Below are positions 36,411-45,943 of a DNA stretch of 64,000 nt, one piece after another; the first letter of the stretch is position 1; every line of letters starts with the position of its first letter. Origin of the DNA: a bacterium SCSIO 12643 (GTDB taxonomy: Bacteria; Bacteroidota; Bacteroidia; Flavobacteriales_G; Salibacteraceae); assembly GCA_024398135.1 (NCBI GenBank), contig CP073750.1:868001-932000 (forward strand), in the 5' to 3' direction. Under the pieces are notes generated by a model. The model searched no databases. It saw nothing but the letters and a program-made list of their open reading frames with translations, and was not told the DNA's origin. Made by a program: the position numbers and the translations under genes.

Positions 36411-36418
36411 TACATTTG
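36411..36418 (+). promoter_or_regulatory. -7 promoter box of the giant array gene (TACATTTG)
   Basis: An exact TAnnTTTG match 66 bases before the ATG at 36485. Confidence 0.55.
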
Positions 36419-36484
36419 GACAATGGCTCTCCACTTTTTGGGCTCATTTTGAACAAAAAAGTCACACGTATTTAACACACAGAT

Positions 36485-39400
36485 ATGAAAAACACACTAC
36501 TGCTATTCACCGTAATTTCCCTCTTTTTTATATCAAACCTGAACGCAGCAAACCGCTACTGGATTGCTACCTCAGGAAGTAATTGGAACAACACCAATAA
36601 CTGGTCTACGTCAAGTGGTGGATCAGGAGGAGCATCGGTTCCTACTATAGGAGATCGCGTATACTTTGATCTAAGTGGTCCGGGTAATTGTACTTTAGAT
36701 ATTCCGGTTACAGTTGATGGGATCACCATGACCGCCAATTATTCCGGCACTCTAGAACTTGCTGGTTTTAGTTTCAATCCAACAGTTTCAGGTTCCGAAC
36801 ATTGTTATTTCCGTGGAGGGACAATCACAGACACACCTGGAACCTCATCTGTTTCTTTCACTACTACTGGTATTAGCCATTTTAGCGGAACCACATTTAA
36901 TGCGCCTATCAATATCGTTGCTGGTAGAGTACGATTTAGTGGTGGTACTTTCAACAACCCGGTGACTGTAGAAGACAATGGGTCATCTTCAACAACTGGT
37001 GCAGGTGGTTGTACGTTCAATTCAACATTAAAGGTAACCAATTCTGGTACCAGTTATTTCTTAATGGGACAAACTAATCCTGATATTTTTAATGATAACG
37101 TCACTCTAATTAATACGAGTACCAGCCGTATTCGTATCGCTTACGCTTCTGCTGGAAACCAATTCAATGGAAACATCATTATTGGATCTACGGGAGGTAG
37201 TGGTATCTATATTGGCGAAAATGGAGGACAATCTACTCTGGCTTCAACCAAAATCATTTCAATTGACGCAGGCGGCTTTACTACAGGAGATTTAAGATTA
37301 TACAATTTTGTTCAATCTGGTGCAACTGCTCAAACTATTACACTTTCTGATTCTGCAAGAATCAGGACCTATTCTGGAACTGTATTCAACGGTAATGTAA
37401 ATATCACTGCTCCTAGGATTGTCTTAAATGCAACAACTTTTTCTGGAACATCTCAATTCGATAAAATCGGCTCTGGAGATGATTACTCAGGTGGAGGTAA
37501 TACATTTTCAGGAAATTCTACGATTAACAATAGCAGCTCTTCCAGATTTGTTTTTGGAAATGGGAATTCTGACACTTTCAGCTCCAACCTTATTGTAAAC
37601 AACTCAGGCAGTAGCCAAACTTACATTGCACACAATAGTGCAGGGAACATCATCAATGGTAACTTAACGGTAAATAATACCTCTTCTTCCGGGTCTGGAA
37701 ATTATGTTTATATATCTCAAAATTCAGCGTCTACATTAACAGTTAATGGCACATCTACTTTCAATAATTTAACCTCTTCTTCTAATGGTAGAATTTATAT
37801 TGGTGACAACGGAGACATTACATTTAATGATGCAGTAACTCTAAACAACAGCGCAACCGGAACCACAGGATATATATTCCTCGCTAACGGCTCAAATTCT
37901 CAAGTCTCCATTACAGGCACTACCAATATCACCAATAATGGAACAAGCACCACCAAACAGATTTTTGCAGGTAATCAAGGAGATGTTACGTTCAATGGTC
38001 CTTTAAATGTGACTAACAACTCTGGGGCAAACAACTCTGATATTATTTTAAGTGAAGGTTCAAACTCTAGTAATATCTATAATGATAATATCGTTATTTC
38101 TGCAACACATAGTAATTCTGATGGTATTCGTTTCGGTAGAAACGGAGGTACCGGAACTTTAGCAAATACGAAAACTATAACAATTGGAGGCTCAGGTTTT
38201 GTATCAGGAGAATTAAGATTAAGAAATTTCACCCAAACGGGTTCCACACCACAATCTTTAACTATAACAGGCTCTGCATTACTATACTGTCAAGATGCTT
38301 CTTTTGGTGGCAATGTGGTTTTTACAGCTCCTAGAATCTTAACACGAGGTACAACATATAGTGGAACAACAACGCTTGAAAAAACAGGAGCGACATCTGA
38401 CGCTAGTGTTGGGGGGAATACATTCGTTGGAAATACAGAATTAAAAAATAGCGGATCATCATATCTTCTCATGGGAAATGGTCAGGATGATAACTTCCAC
38501 TCAAACCTGATTTTAAATAATACCGGAACAAGTCATATTTACCTGGCATATAACAGTCCGGGTAATACTATTGACGGGACATTAACGATAAACAATACTT
38601 CTTCTGGTTCTTCTTCAAATATCTATTTGGCATCATCTAGTTCCAGTGTATTATCAGTCGCAGGAGTTACTAATATTTCGAATACCTCTTCTGCTACTTC
38701 CAGTAATATCTATGTTGCAAGTAGTGGAAAAATATCATTTTCTGATAACGTTAATATCACCAACAATTCAACCGGTAGCACTGGACAGATTATTATTTGT
38801 AATGACTCCAGTTCATCTATCTCATTCAGTAATCCAGTAACAATAAGTAACAATGGTGCTGGTACTACGAAACGAATTTATATAGGCAACCATGGTGATG
38901 TTACTTTTAACGGCACCTTAGATATAACCAATAACTCTAGTGCTTCGAACTCTGAAATCTATTTAAATCACAGAGCCAACAGCAGCAATGTCTATAATGA
39001 TAATATCACTGTTGAGTCCACAAACGCCTCATGTGATGGAATTTGTTTCGGAGACAATACCGGAACGGGGACATTAGCAAGTACTAAAACAATAACTGTA
39101 GGCGGCTCTGGTTTCATATCGGGAAGACTTCTTTTTAGAAACTTCACTCAGGTAGGATCTACCGCACAAAACATCACATTAACGGGAACAGGGTTCTTAT
39201 ATAATTACAATTCAAGTTTTGGAGGCAATGTTACTTTCAAAGCTCCAAGATTTAACACCCGTGGAACCACTTATAGCGGCACTGTTCACCTTGAAAAAAC
39301 AGGAGGAATTGGTGATGACTATTCGGACGGTGGAAATATCTTCTCAGGAAATGCAACTCTTATAAACAGTGGTAGTAGAGCATTGATATTTGGTAACGGA

Positions 39401-42400
39401 ACATTAGATACTTTTTCTGCAAATGTTGCTCTTACTAACTCTGGAACCAGTTCATTATATTTTGCCAGATCTGGTGCCGGACACTCGGTAGCTGGGAATT
39501 TAAATATTACTAATTCTGCTACAGGATCAGGTACCAGTTATATCTTAGTTTGTAATCAGTCCTCAGCAACATTAAGTGTTGGAGGAAATGTAAACATGAT
39601 TTCTAATGGCTCTGCTAATCAACTAAGAACCTACTTTGCTGACAATGGAAGTGCTACAGTTACCGGTAACTTTAACGTTGAAAACTCTGGTTCTGGTTCT
39701 TACTCTGTCTCGATGCTCTCAAATACCAGTACGTCATCGTTGACTATAAATGGGAACACAAATATTATCAATAACAACAATGCCTCAAACAGAAATAGAG
39801 TTTTTCTTGGCAACTATGGAGATATCATTTTCAATGGCACATTAAACATTGAAAATTATGCAGGATCCCCAGATTCTGAAGTCTACTGTAACAACCAGGC
39901 TAACAGTAGCAATCAATACAATGACAATATTACAGTTAGCTCTAAGCATGTTTCCTGCGATGGAATCTTATTCGGTAATAGCGGAGGTTCTGGCATATTG
40001 GCCAATACAAAGTCTATTACCATTCCTGGTACTGATATTGCGAACTTCATTGGGGGACAGCTTTTATTTAGAAACTTTACTCAAACCGGCACAACTCCTC
40101 ATTCATTTGAATTAGCATCTACGGCATCATATATCTACAATCGCGACTCTAACTGGGGGGGTAATGTAAACTTTAAGTCTCCTCGTACTTATATGCGAAA
40201 TACTACGTTTAATGGCACTTCATACATTGAAAAGACAGGAGCTTCGACTGACGACAGTTATGGTGGCAACACTTTTATTGGCAACACTGAAATTGTACTG
40301 AATAACAACGTTGGAACCGGTGGATTAACAATCTCTAATAGCGCATCAAGTTCATTTGGTGCTAATGTTATCATCAATAATAAAGGTGCCTTTAGTAATG
40401 TTCTATTGGCCAATGCTGCCGGAACGTATACGATTGGAGGTAACCTAACACTTCTTAATGAATCTACAGGAACTGGCTCACAACAATTGTATTTATCAAA
40501 CAACAATTCAACAATTATTAATGTTACAGGTAACGTTACTGTAAGTAATTCTTCTTCAAGCACAAGTGGTATTCATAACATATACCTCTCAAACAAAGGA
40601 TTTGTAAATATCACTGGGAATTTAACAGCTGATAACTCTGGATTGAATGGCGTTTCAAAGAACATCCAAATCGGTAATCAAGGCGACCTAACTATTGGAG
40701 GAAACTTAACAATGACCAATACTTCTACAGCTAGTACAGCTCAGTTTATTGTGGGTTATTCCTCAAGTTCAGCTGTAACTATCGGTGGCAATACCTCTCT
40801 TACTAATAATGGATCGGGTTCGAACAAGCAATGCTATTTAGGAAATTACGGAGATGTTACTTTTAATGGAGACCTGGATATTACGAATAACTCGTCTGCC
40901 TCATACTCTGAAATATACTTAAACTATAGATCTTCAAGTGCCAATCAGTTTAACGGTAACATTACTTTAAAATCAACCCATACTTCATGTGATGGCTTCT
41001 TATTCGGAGCAAACGGAGGTATAGCAACACTAGCTGCCTCCAAAACCATATCAATTCCCGGAGTAGATATTGCTAACTTTATTGGAGGAACCATTAACTT
41101 TAGAAATTTCACTCAACTGGGTAACACACCACAATCTTTAGAATTAGCTTCAACAGCAACGTATATTAGACATCAAGACTGCGATTGGGGAGGAAATGTG
41201 ATTTTCAAATCTCCAAGTTTCATTACCAATAATTCTACCTATAGAGGTAGTGCATATTTTGAAAAAACTGGATCTACACATGATGTAAGTGGAGGAGGTA
41301 ATACCATAATTGGGAATACAGAACTTAAAAACACAGGCACTGGATATTTTCTAATGGGGAATGGTACAGCTGATGACTTTCAGGCTAATCTGGTCATGAA
41401 CAACAATAGCTCTCATAACATGTATATCGCATACAATAGTCCTGGAAATATGATTGGTGGAAACCTTACTATCAATCATAATTCCCCAAGCTCAAATACG
41501 TATACATATGTTTCCAACGCAACAAACTCAAATATCACTATATCTGGGTCTACTACTTTGAATAACAATGCAGCTGGTAGTATAGGATATATTGTTCTTG
41601 GAGATAATGGTGATGTGACTTTAAATGGTAGTCTAAATATCAATAATAATGGATCAACCGTTAATGGTCATGTATTAGTCGCAAACAACACCAATTCACA
41701 AGTTACAGTCAATGGAACTTCTTCTATAATAAACTCAAGTGCAGGCACCTATAAGCGAATTTACCTTGGAAATAGTGGAGACCTCATCTTTAATGGAGAT
41801 CTCAACATCACAAATAATTCAAATGCAACAAATTCAGAAATTTACTGCAACTACAATTCTAACAGTTCTAATCAATACAATGGTAATATTTCCATTGCCA
41901 GTACACATTCTTTATCGGATGGAATTCGCTTTGGACAAAACGGAGGAAGTGGAACCTTGGCTAATTCTAAAAGCATTAGCATTGGGGGAGGCGGTTTTAT
42001 TGCCGGACAATTATGGTTTAGAAACTTCAATCAAAGTGGAAACACTTCTCAAAATCTAATTCTTACCGGTACTGGGTATTTATACATAAGAAATGCAGAA
42101 TGGAATGGAATTATTGACTTTAGAGCTCCTAGAGTGTTCACTAGAAACTCTACTTATAATAATGTAACATCTTTGGAGAAAACCGGTGCAAATAATGATT
42201 CATCAACCGGAGGGAATACGTTCAATGATGATGTAGTATTTAAGAATTCTGGGGCGTCATATTTTATGCCTGCTAATGGTCAAGGTAATGATTTCAATGG
42301 CAATGTTACTTATATTAAAACAGGTTCTGGTTTAATGTATCCTTCATATAATTCCGCAAGTACTTATGCTAAAAATATTACTGTTAACTCATCAACTACA

Positions 42401-44881
42401 GTGAGATTTGGTGCCGCAGGTAATGGTCGTACGATTTTTGATGGTAATGCTGCACAGAGTATTAATATAATTGGAGGAACACCAACACCTGAATTTAGAG
42501 ATATCCAAACGAGCAATACTAGCTCAGATATCACTCTTAACACTCCAATCATTATCCTTAAAGAACTGGATTTGGATCATGGTAATATTATTACTACCTC
42601 GAGTAATGTCATTTATATGAATGATAACACGACTGTTTCCTCAGTATCGAATAGTGCATATATAGATGGACCAATAGTTAAAATTGGAAATGATGCTTTT
42701 ACATTCCCAACAGGAAAAGATGGCTATTACGCTCCAATTACTATGAGTAAACCTAGTTCTTCAAGCTCAAGATTTGAAGCTGAATACAAGCATACCTCTC
42801 CTCAGACCGATGGATTTGACACAACAGCCATATCTTCTGGTCTTGATCATATATCTAACTATGAATATTGGATTTTAAATCGTTTGGCAGGATCAAATAA
42901 CGTAAAAGCTACAATTGGCTGGAATAGTACCAGAAGTGGTCATATTGGTTCTGGAACCAGATGTGATCTCAGAGTAGCCAGATGGAACGGGACCAAATGG
43001 GTTAATGAAGGGAACGGTGGTGTTACAGGAAACGCTACATCCGGAACAATAATTACCGGAACTAGTGAAGACTGTACAAATTCAACTAATATTACTTCCT
43101 GGACAAATGATTACCCAATAACCATGGCTATTGATAGCAACTACATTACCTGGGATGGAAGTGCATATGATGGCGGCAGTGGATCAGGAAATGCTCCTGA
43201 TAATTCAGATGCTGGACGTGTTCTAAAGGTCTACGGTTCTGGAGCATCAATTTCTTCAGATGCTTCTTTAGCTCAAATTATTGTAACAGGCACAGGAGAA
43301 CTCACAATTAATAGTGGAGTAACTGTAACTGTAAGTGAAAAGGTAAATAATAACGGTGTTATTGAAATTGAAAACAACGGTTCTTTGTTACAAACAAATA
43401 CTGGTGCAAATGAAAACTTAGGTTCAGGGACTTACAAGGTAAGACGCGAAGGCAATAATTTTGCTAATTCATATAATATCTGGTCCTCACCTATTCAAAA
43501 TGCATCCTTAACATCTACATTCCCAACAACAAACCCATGTGACATTTGGCTATTTGATCATAACAATCAATCCTGGAGTTATGATTATGCTGTTGGTTAT
43601 TCTACTACTTGTTATGGAAACCCTGTAACATTTACCGCTGCTAATGTAATTGCTGGTGGTGACGGTATTATGGATGTAGCAAGAGGATATTTTGTACCAG
43701 GAGCGGCTTCGTCAACACGTGAATACGATGGTAAAGTTAATAATGGAGATATCACTAAACCAGTTGTTACAACTTCTTTAGGAAACAATCCTAGTTGGGA
43801 TCAGGATGATTGGAACCTGTTGGGCAATCCATATCCAAGTGCATTAAATGCTACCGCGTTCTGGAACGAAAATGCCGTTAATAATTCTAGAATTACAGAC
43901 GCTATTTACTTCTGGGATGGAGGAGATACTTCGGCTGGATACAACCAACATTCCGATTATGCTTCATGGAATGCACTAGGTGGTGTTAACTCAGGAAACT
44001 CAGCTACCATTCCATCCGGACATATTGCAAGTGGACAAGGGTTTTGGGTATATGCCAGCTCAAACTCAAATGTTGTCTTCAACAACAGCATGAGATCTGG
44101 AAACAACAACCAGTATTTTAAAACGGAAGCACAAACAAATAACCACCTGGCATGGATTAGTGTAACATCCCCTCAAAATTACAGGAACAATATTCTAATT
44201 GGATATAATGCAAATACAACTGATTCTGTAGATCATGGATACGATGCGCATAAATTCGTAGGTAGTTCTCATATTCGATTTGCCTCTATAATAGGTAATG
44301 AAGAGTTTTCTATTCAAGGAATTGAGGCTCTGGAAATTGGAGATTCTAAAGTTATTCCATTGGCTTTATTCACTGCCGATTCAGGTCTTCATACTTTTGA
44401 AAAATACAAAACGGAGAACCTTCCTGTAAGCATTAAAATATATATCCGCGACATAAGCACTGGAGATGTTCAAGAAATTACACATAATAGTTATACTGTG
44501 TCTCTTGCTGGCAATGTCGAATACTTAAATCGCTTTGAACTTATCTTTAAAAATGAGATTGGTTCTACCGGTGGAGGAAATTCAGATAAAGGGAACCCAA
44601 ATAACGGAGACACAACAGTAACCAGTATTTCTGATGTTGATCAAAATGCAAATTACTCATTACTTAGAGAGAATAACAGTTATATACTGTCTCATCAAAG
44701 TGGAATCAATGGAGATGTAAAAGTTATCGATGTTACAGGTAAAGTAATCTGGACCCAAACCAACATTACCGGAAATACTAAGATTAGAATTGATTTAGAG
44801 GCTATCAGCTCAGGTATTTACTTTATCAATGTAATTTCTAATAACGAAAGAAAATATCACTCTAAGATTATTAAAAACTAA
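36485..44881 (+). CDS. Giant T9SS repeat protein 5 of the tandem array (2,798 aa)
   Basis: Signal peptide about 1-21. The mature start ANRYWIATSGSNWNNTNNWS is the opening of a domain common on large Bacteroidota surface proteins. About 250-1,935 consists of six long repeats (305-345 residues), each holding several 27-29 residue sub-repeats of the form VTFNGxLxITNNSxxxNSxIYL, rich in Asn, Ser, Thr and Gly, as expected of a right-handed beta-helix. A further beta region (about 2,000-2,200) leads into a shortened version of the shared module (from about 2,220), a GGGNSDKGN linker near 2,692 and the T9SS sorting domain. It resembles a very long adhesin or stalk. No catalytic motif is visible. Confidence 0.88.
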   Translation: MKNTLLLFTVISLFFISNLNAANRYWIATSGSNWNNTNNWSTSSGGSGGASVPTIGDRVYFDLSGPGNCTLDIPVTVDGITMTANYSGTLELAGFSFNPTVSGSEHCYFRGGTITDTPGTSSVSFTTTGISHFSGTTFNAPINIVAGRVRFSGGTFNNPVTVEDNGSSSTTGAGGCTFNSTLKVTNSGTSYFLMGQTNPDIFNDNVTLINTSTSRIRIAYASAGNQFNGNIIIGSTGGSGIYIGENGGQSTLASTKIISIDAGGFTTGDLRLYNFVQSGATAQTITLSDSARIRTYSGTVFNGNVNITAPRIVLNATTFSGTSQFDKIGSGDDYSGGGNTFSGNSTINNSSSSRFVFGNGNSDTFSSNLIVNNSGSSQTYIAHNSAGNIINGNLTVNNTSSSGSGNYVYISQNSASTLTVNGTSTFNNLTSSSNGRIYIGDNGDITFNDAVTLNNSATGTTGYIFLANGSNSQVSITGTTNITNNGTSTTKQIFAGNQGDVTFNGPLNVTNNSGANNSDIILSEGSNSSNIYNDNIVISATHSNSDGIRFGRNGGTGTLANTKTITIGGSGFVSGELRLRNFTQTGSTPQSLTITGSALLYCQDASFGGNVVFTAPRILTRGTTYSGTTTLEKTGATSDASVGGNTFVGNTELKNSGSSYLLMGNGQDDNFHSNLILNNTGTSHIYLAYNSPGNTIDGTLTINNTSSGSSSNIYLASSSSSVLSVAGVTNISNTSSATSSNIYVASSGKISFSDNVNITNNSTGSTGQIIICNDSSSSISFSNPVTISNNGAGTTKRIYIGNHGDVTFNGTLDITNNSSASNSEIYLNHRANSSNVYNDNITVESTNASCDGICFGDNTGTGTLASTKTITVGGSGFISGRLLFRNFTQVGSTAQNITLTGTGFLYNYNSSFGGNVTFKAPRFNTRGTTYSGTVHLEKTGGIGDDYSDGGNIFSGNATLINSGSRALIFGNGTLDTFSANVALTNSGTSSLYFARSGAGHSVAGNLNITNSATGSGTSYILVCNQSSATLSVGGNVNMISNGSANQLRTYFADNGSATVTGNFNVENSGSGSYSVSMLSNTSTSSLTINGNTNIINNNNASNRNRVFLGNYGDIIFNGTLNIENYAGSPDSEVYCNNQANSSNQYNDNITVSSKHVSCDGILFGNSGGSGILANTKSITIPGTDIANFIGGQLLFRNFTQTGTTPHSFELASTASYIYNRDSNWGGNVNFKSPRTYMRNTTFNGTSYIEKTGASTDDSYGGNTFIGNTEIVLNNNVGTGGLTISNSASSSFGANVIINNKGAFSNVLLANAAGTYTIGGNLTLLNESTGTGSQQLYLSNNNSTIINVTGNVTVSNSSSSTSGIHNIYLSNKGFVNITGNLTADNSGLNGVSKNIQIGNQGDLTIGGNLTMTNTSTASTAQFIVGYSSSSAVTIGGNTSLTNNGSGSNKQCYLGNYGDVTFNGDLDITNNSSASYSEIYLNYRSSSANQFNGNITLKSTHTSCDGFLFGANGGIATLAASKTISIPGVDIANFIGGTINFRNFTQLGNTPQSLELASTATYIRHQDCDWGGNVIFKSPSFITNNSTYRGSAYFEKTGSTHDVSGGGNTIIGNTELKNTGTGYFLMGNGTADDFQANLVMNNNSSHNMYIAYNSPGNMIGGNLTINHNSPSSNTYTYVSNATNSNITISGSTTLNNNAAGSIGYIVLGDNGDVTLNGSLNINNNGSTVNGHVLVANNTNSQVTVNGTSSIINSSAGTYKRIYLGNSGDLIFNGDLNITNNSNATNSEIYCNYNSNSSNQYNGNISIASTHSLSDGIRFGQNGGSGTLANSKSISIGGGGFIAGQLWFRNFNQSGNTSQNLILTGTGYLYIRNAEWNGIIDFRAPRVFTRNSTYNNVTSLEKTGANNDSSTGGNTFNDDVVFKNSGASYFMPANGQGNDFNGNVTYIKTGSGLMYPSYNSASTYAKNITVNSSTTVRFGAAGNGRTIFDGNAAQSINIIGGTPTPEFRDIQTSNTSSDITLNTPIIILKELDLDHGNIITTSSNVIYMNDNTTVSSVSNSAYIDGPIVKIGNDAFTFPTGKDGYYAPITMSKPSSSSSRFEAEYKHTSPQTDGFDTTAISSGLDHISNYEYWILNRLAGSNNVKATIGWNSTRSGHIGSGTRCDLRVARWNGTKWVNEGNGGVTGNATSGTIITGTSEDCTNSTNITSWTNDYPITMAIDSNYITWDGSAYDGGSGSGNAPDNSDAGRVLKVYGSGASISSDASLAQIIVTGTGELTINSGVTVTVSEKVNNNGVIEIENNGSLLQTNTGANENLGSGTYKVRREGNNFANSYNIWSSPIQNASLTSTFPTTNPCDIWLFDHNNQSWSYDYAVGYSTTCYGNPVTFTAANVIAGGDGIMDVARGYFVPGAASSTREYDGKVNNGDITKPVVTTSLGNNPSWDQDDWNLLGNPYPSALNATAFWNENAVNNSRITDAIYFWDGGDTSAGYNQHSDYASWNALGGVNSGNSATIPSGHIASGQGFWVYASSNSNVVFNNSMRSGNNNQYFKTEAQTNNHLAWISVTSPQNYRNNILIGYNANTTDSVDHGYDAHKFVGSSHIRFASIIGNEEFSIQGIEALEIGDSKVIPLALFTADSGLHTFEKYKTENLPVSIKIYIRDISTGDVQEITHNSYTVSLAGNVEYLNRFELIFKNEIGSTGGGNSDKGNPNNGDTTVTSISDVDQNANYSLLRENNSYILSHQSGINGDVKVIDVTGKVIWTQTNITGNTKIRIDLEAISSGIYFINVISNNERKYHSKIIKN
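37247..42290 (+). repeat. Six coding super-repeats in the giant gene
   Basis: Each unit contains the landmark TKTI(T/S)(I/V)GG, then FRNFTQ, a GGNV segment, an APR segment, Y(S/N)G, EKTG, GGNTF and a block of sub-repeats. The landmark codons start at 37247, 38168, 39083, 40007, 41039 and 41966, giving spacings of 921, 915, 924, 1032 and 927 bases. Units 4 and 5 carry an extra IANFIGG segment, so they form a sub-pair. Base-level identity is low, indicating old duplication. Confidence 0.9.
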
Positions 44882-45223
44882 ATGATAACTATCAATCACT
44901 TCCATGTCACTCTGCGATATTGACAATGATTACGACACGAGTAAATCATTAAAATACTAAAGATGGTTAGTGAGGATTATGGGCGTTTCTTGTGGTGGGA
45001 AACGCCCATTTTAGTATCAGTATGTTAGATTTATGAAATCCTAATCTACCCACTTTTAATTTTAACTCAGGTTTCAATTACATTAATAATAACGTATAAT
45101 AACAAAACAAAAAGGCAAATACCCTATTTTAGTTTTGTACTATTACCAATCTATTGAATTTACTAATCTTTTCCCCAGAAGATTTTAATACAACAAACTA
45201 CATCATCAACTAAATTAAAAGTT
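44882..45223. other. Intergenic region after the giant gene
   Basis: A 342-base gap. It holds a strong hairpin (TGGGCGTTTC at 44980-44989 with GAAACGCCCA at 44999-45008, then TTTTAG), which is the likely terminator of the array, and an exact -7 box TAGTTTTG at 45130-45137, 87 bases before the next gene. Nothing else is recognisable. Confidence 0.6.
44980..45012 (+). terminator. Terminator of the giant array gene
   Basis: A perfect 10-bp stem, TGGGCGTTTC/GAAACGCCCA, with a nine-base loop and a short T run, about 100 bases after the stop. Confidence 0.75.
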
Positions 45224-45880
45224 ATGTTAAGAAAACTACGAAGCTCCAACATAATTGAAAAAATAGCGGATTGGTTTAGTCTTAATAACATTATTACCAC
45301 CAATCACTATAACTATGCTGAAACTTTAGAAAAGTATTCAGAATTAAGAACTTATAATAATATCTCAGATAAAAACTTATCAAAGAGAAGAATTACAACT
45401 AAGATTCCAATCGAATACTCTCCATTTATTCAATTTGGAGAACACATTAAAAACATTAAAAAAGTAATGCCTAAACGTACTCATTTGGCATCTTTTAACA
45501 CGAGAGGGGTATTACGTAAAGTATTGCTGTATCGAGTTAAAATAGCTGGTCAAAATGTGAAAATTGAAATGCATTTCTACAAAAACCGTTTGTTCTTCTT
45601 TAAATACATTTTTTCTTACGCAAAAAAATCTGAACGAAAGGAGCTGGTAAAATTACTTTCAAAAAAGTATCAAATTCCAAATTTAGATTTATCTGTTCAT
45701 GCCATCTTCGATAAAAATCAAAATTGCATCTATGTTGAGGATTTTACAGAATTTACAATTAGTTATACAGAGACAGAGAATCTATTCTTTAAACAACTGG
45801 AAGAAATTAAACTTCATGATCATCGTCAAATGGTCGCATCATACAACCTGAAAGCACAAACATTATTTTCAAGCCTCTAA
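45224..45880 (+). CDS. Hypothetical basic cytosolic protein
   Basis: A 218-residue protein without signal peptide or membrane segment, strongly basic in its first 110 residues (many Lys and Arg) and with an aromatic FFFKYIFSYAKK segment in the middle. It ends with an HDHRQMV helix. I do not recognise the family and find no catalytic motif. It has its own likely promoter (TAGTTTTG, 45130-45137) and a terminator, so it is a single-gene unit between the surface-protein array and the iron-type operon. Association with either is not supported beyond position. Confidence 0.6.
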   Translation: MLRKLRSSNIIEKIADWFSLNNIITTNHYNYAETLEKYSELRTYNNISDKNLSKRRITTKIPIEYSPFIQFGEHIKNIKKVMPKRTHLASFNTRGVLRKVLLYRVKIAGQNVKIEMHFYKNRLFFFKYIFSYAKKSERKELVKLLSKKYQIPNLDLSVHAIFDKNQNCIYVEDFTEFTISYTETENLFFKQLEEIKLHDHRQMVASYNLKAQTLFSSL

Positions 45881-45900
45881 TTGTTAATAGATCGATTGAA

Positions 45901-45943
45901 TAAACACTCCAATGATATTTTTCGTTGGGGTGTTTACTTTTTT
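45901..45943 (+). terminator. Terminator between convergent genes
   Basis: TAAACACTCCAA (45901-45912) pairs with TTGGGGTGTTTA (45925-45936, one wobble), followed by a T run. It lies between the 218-residue gene and the hydroxylase gene on the other strand, overlapping the last codons of the latter. Confidence 0.8.

Noticed and set aside
37247-42290. Repeats of the giant gene as a CRISPR array or satellite DNA
   Set aside because: The repetition is at the protein level with roughly 920-base units and an intact reading frame; base-level repeats are degenerate.
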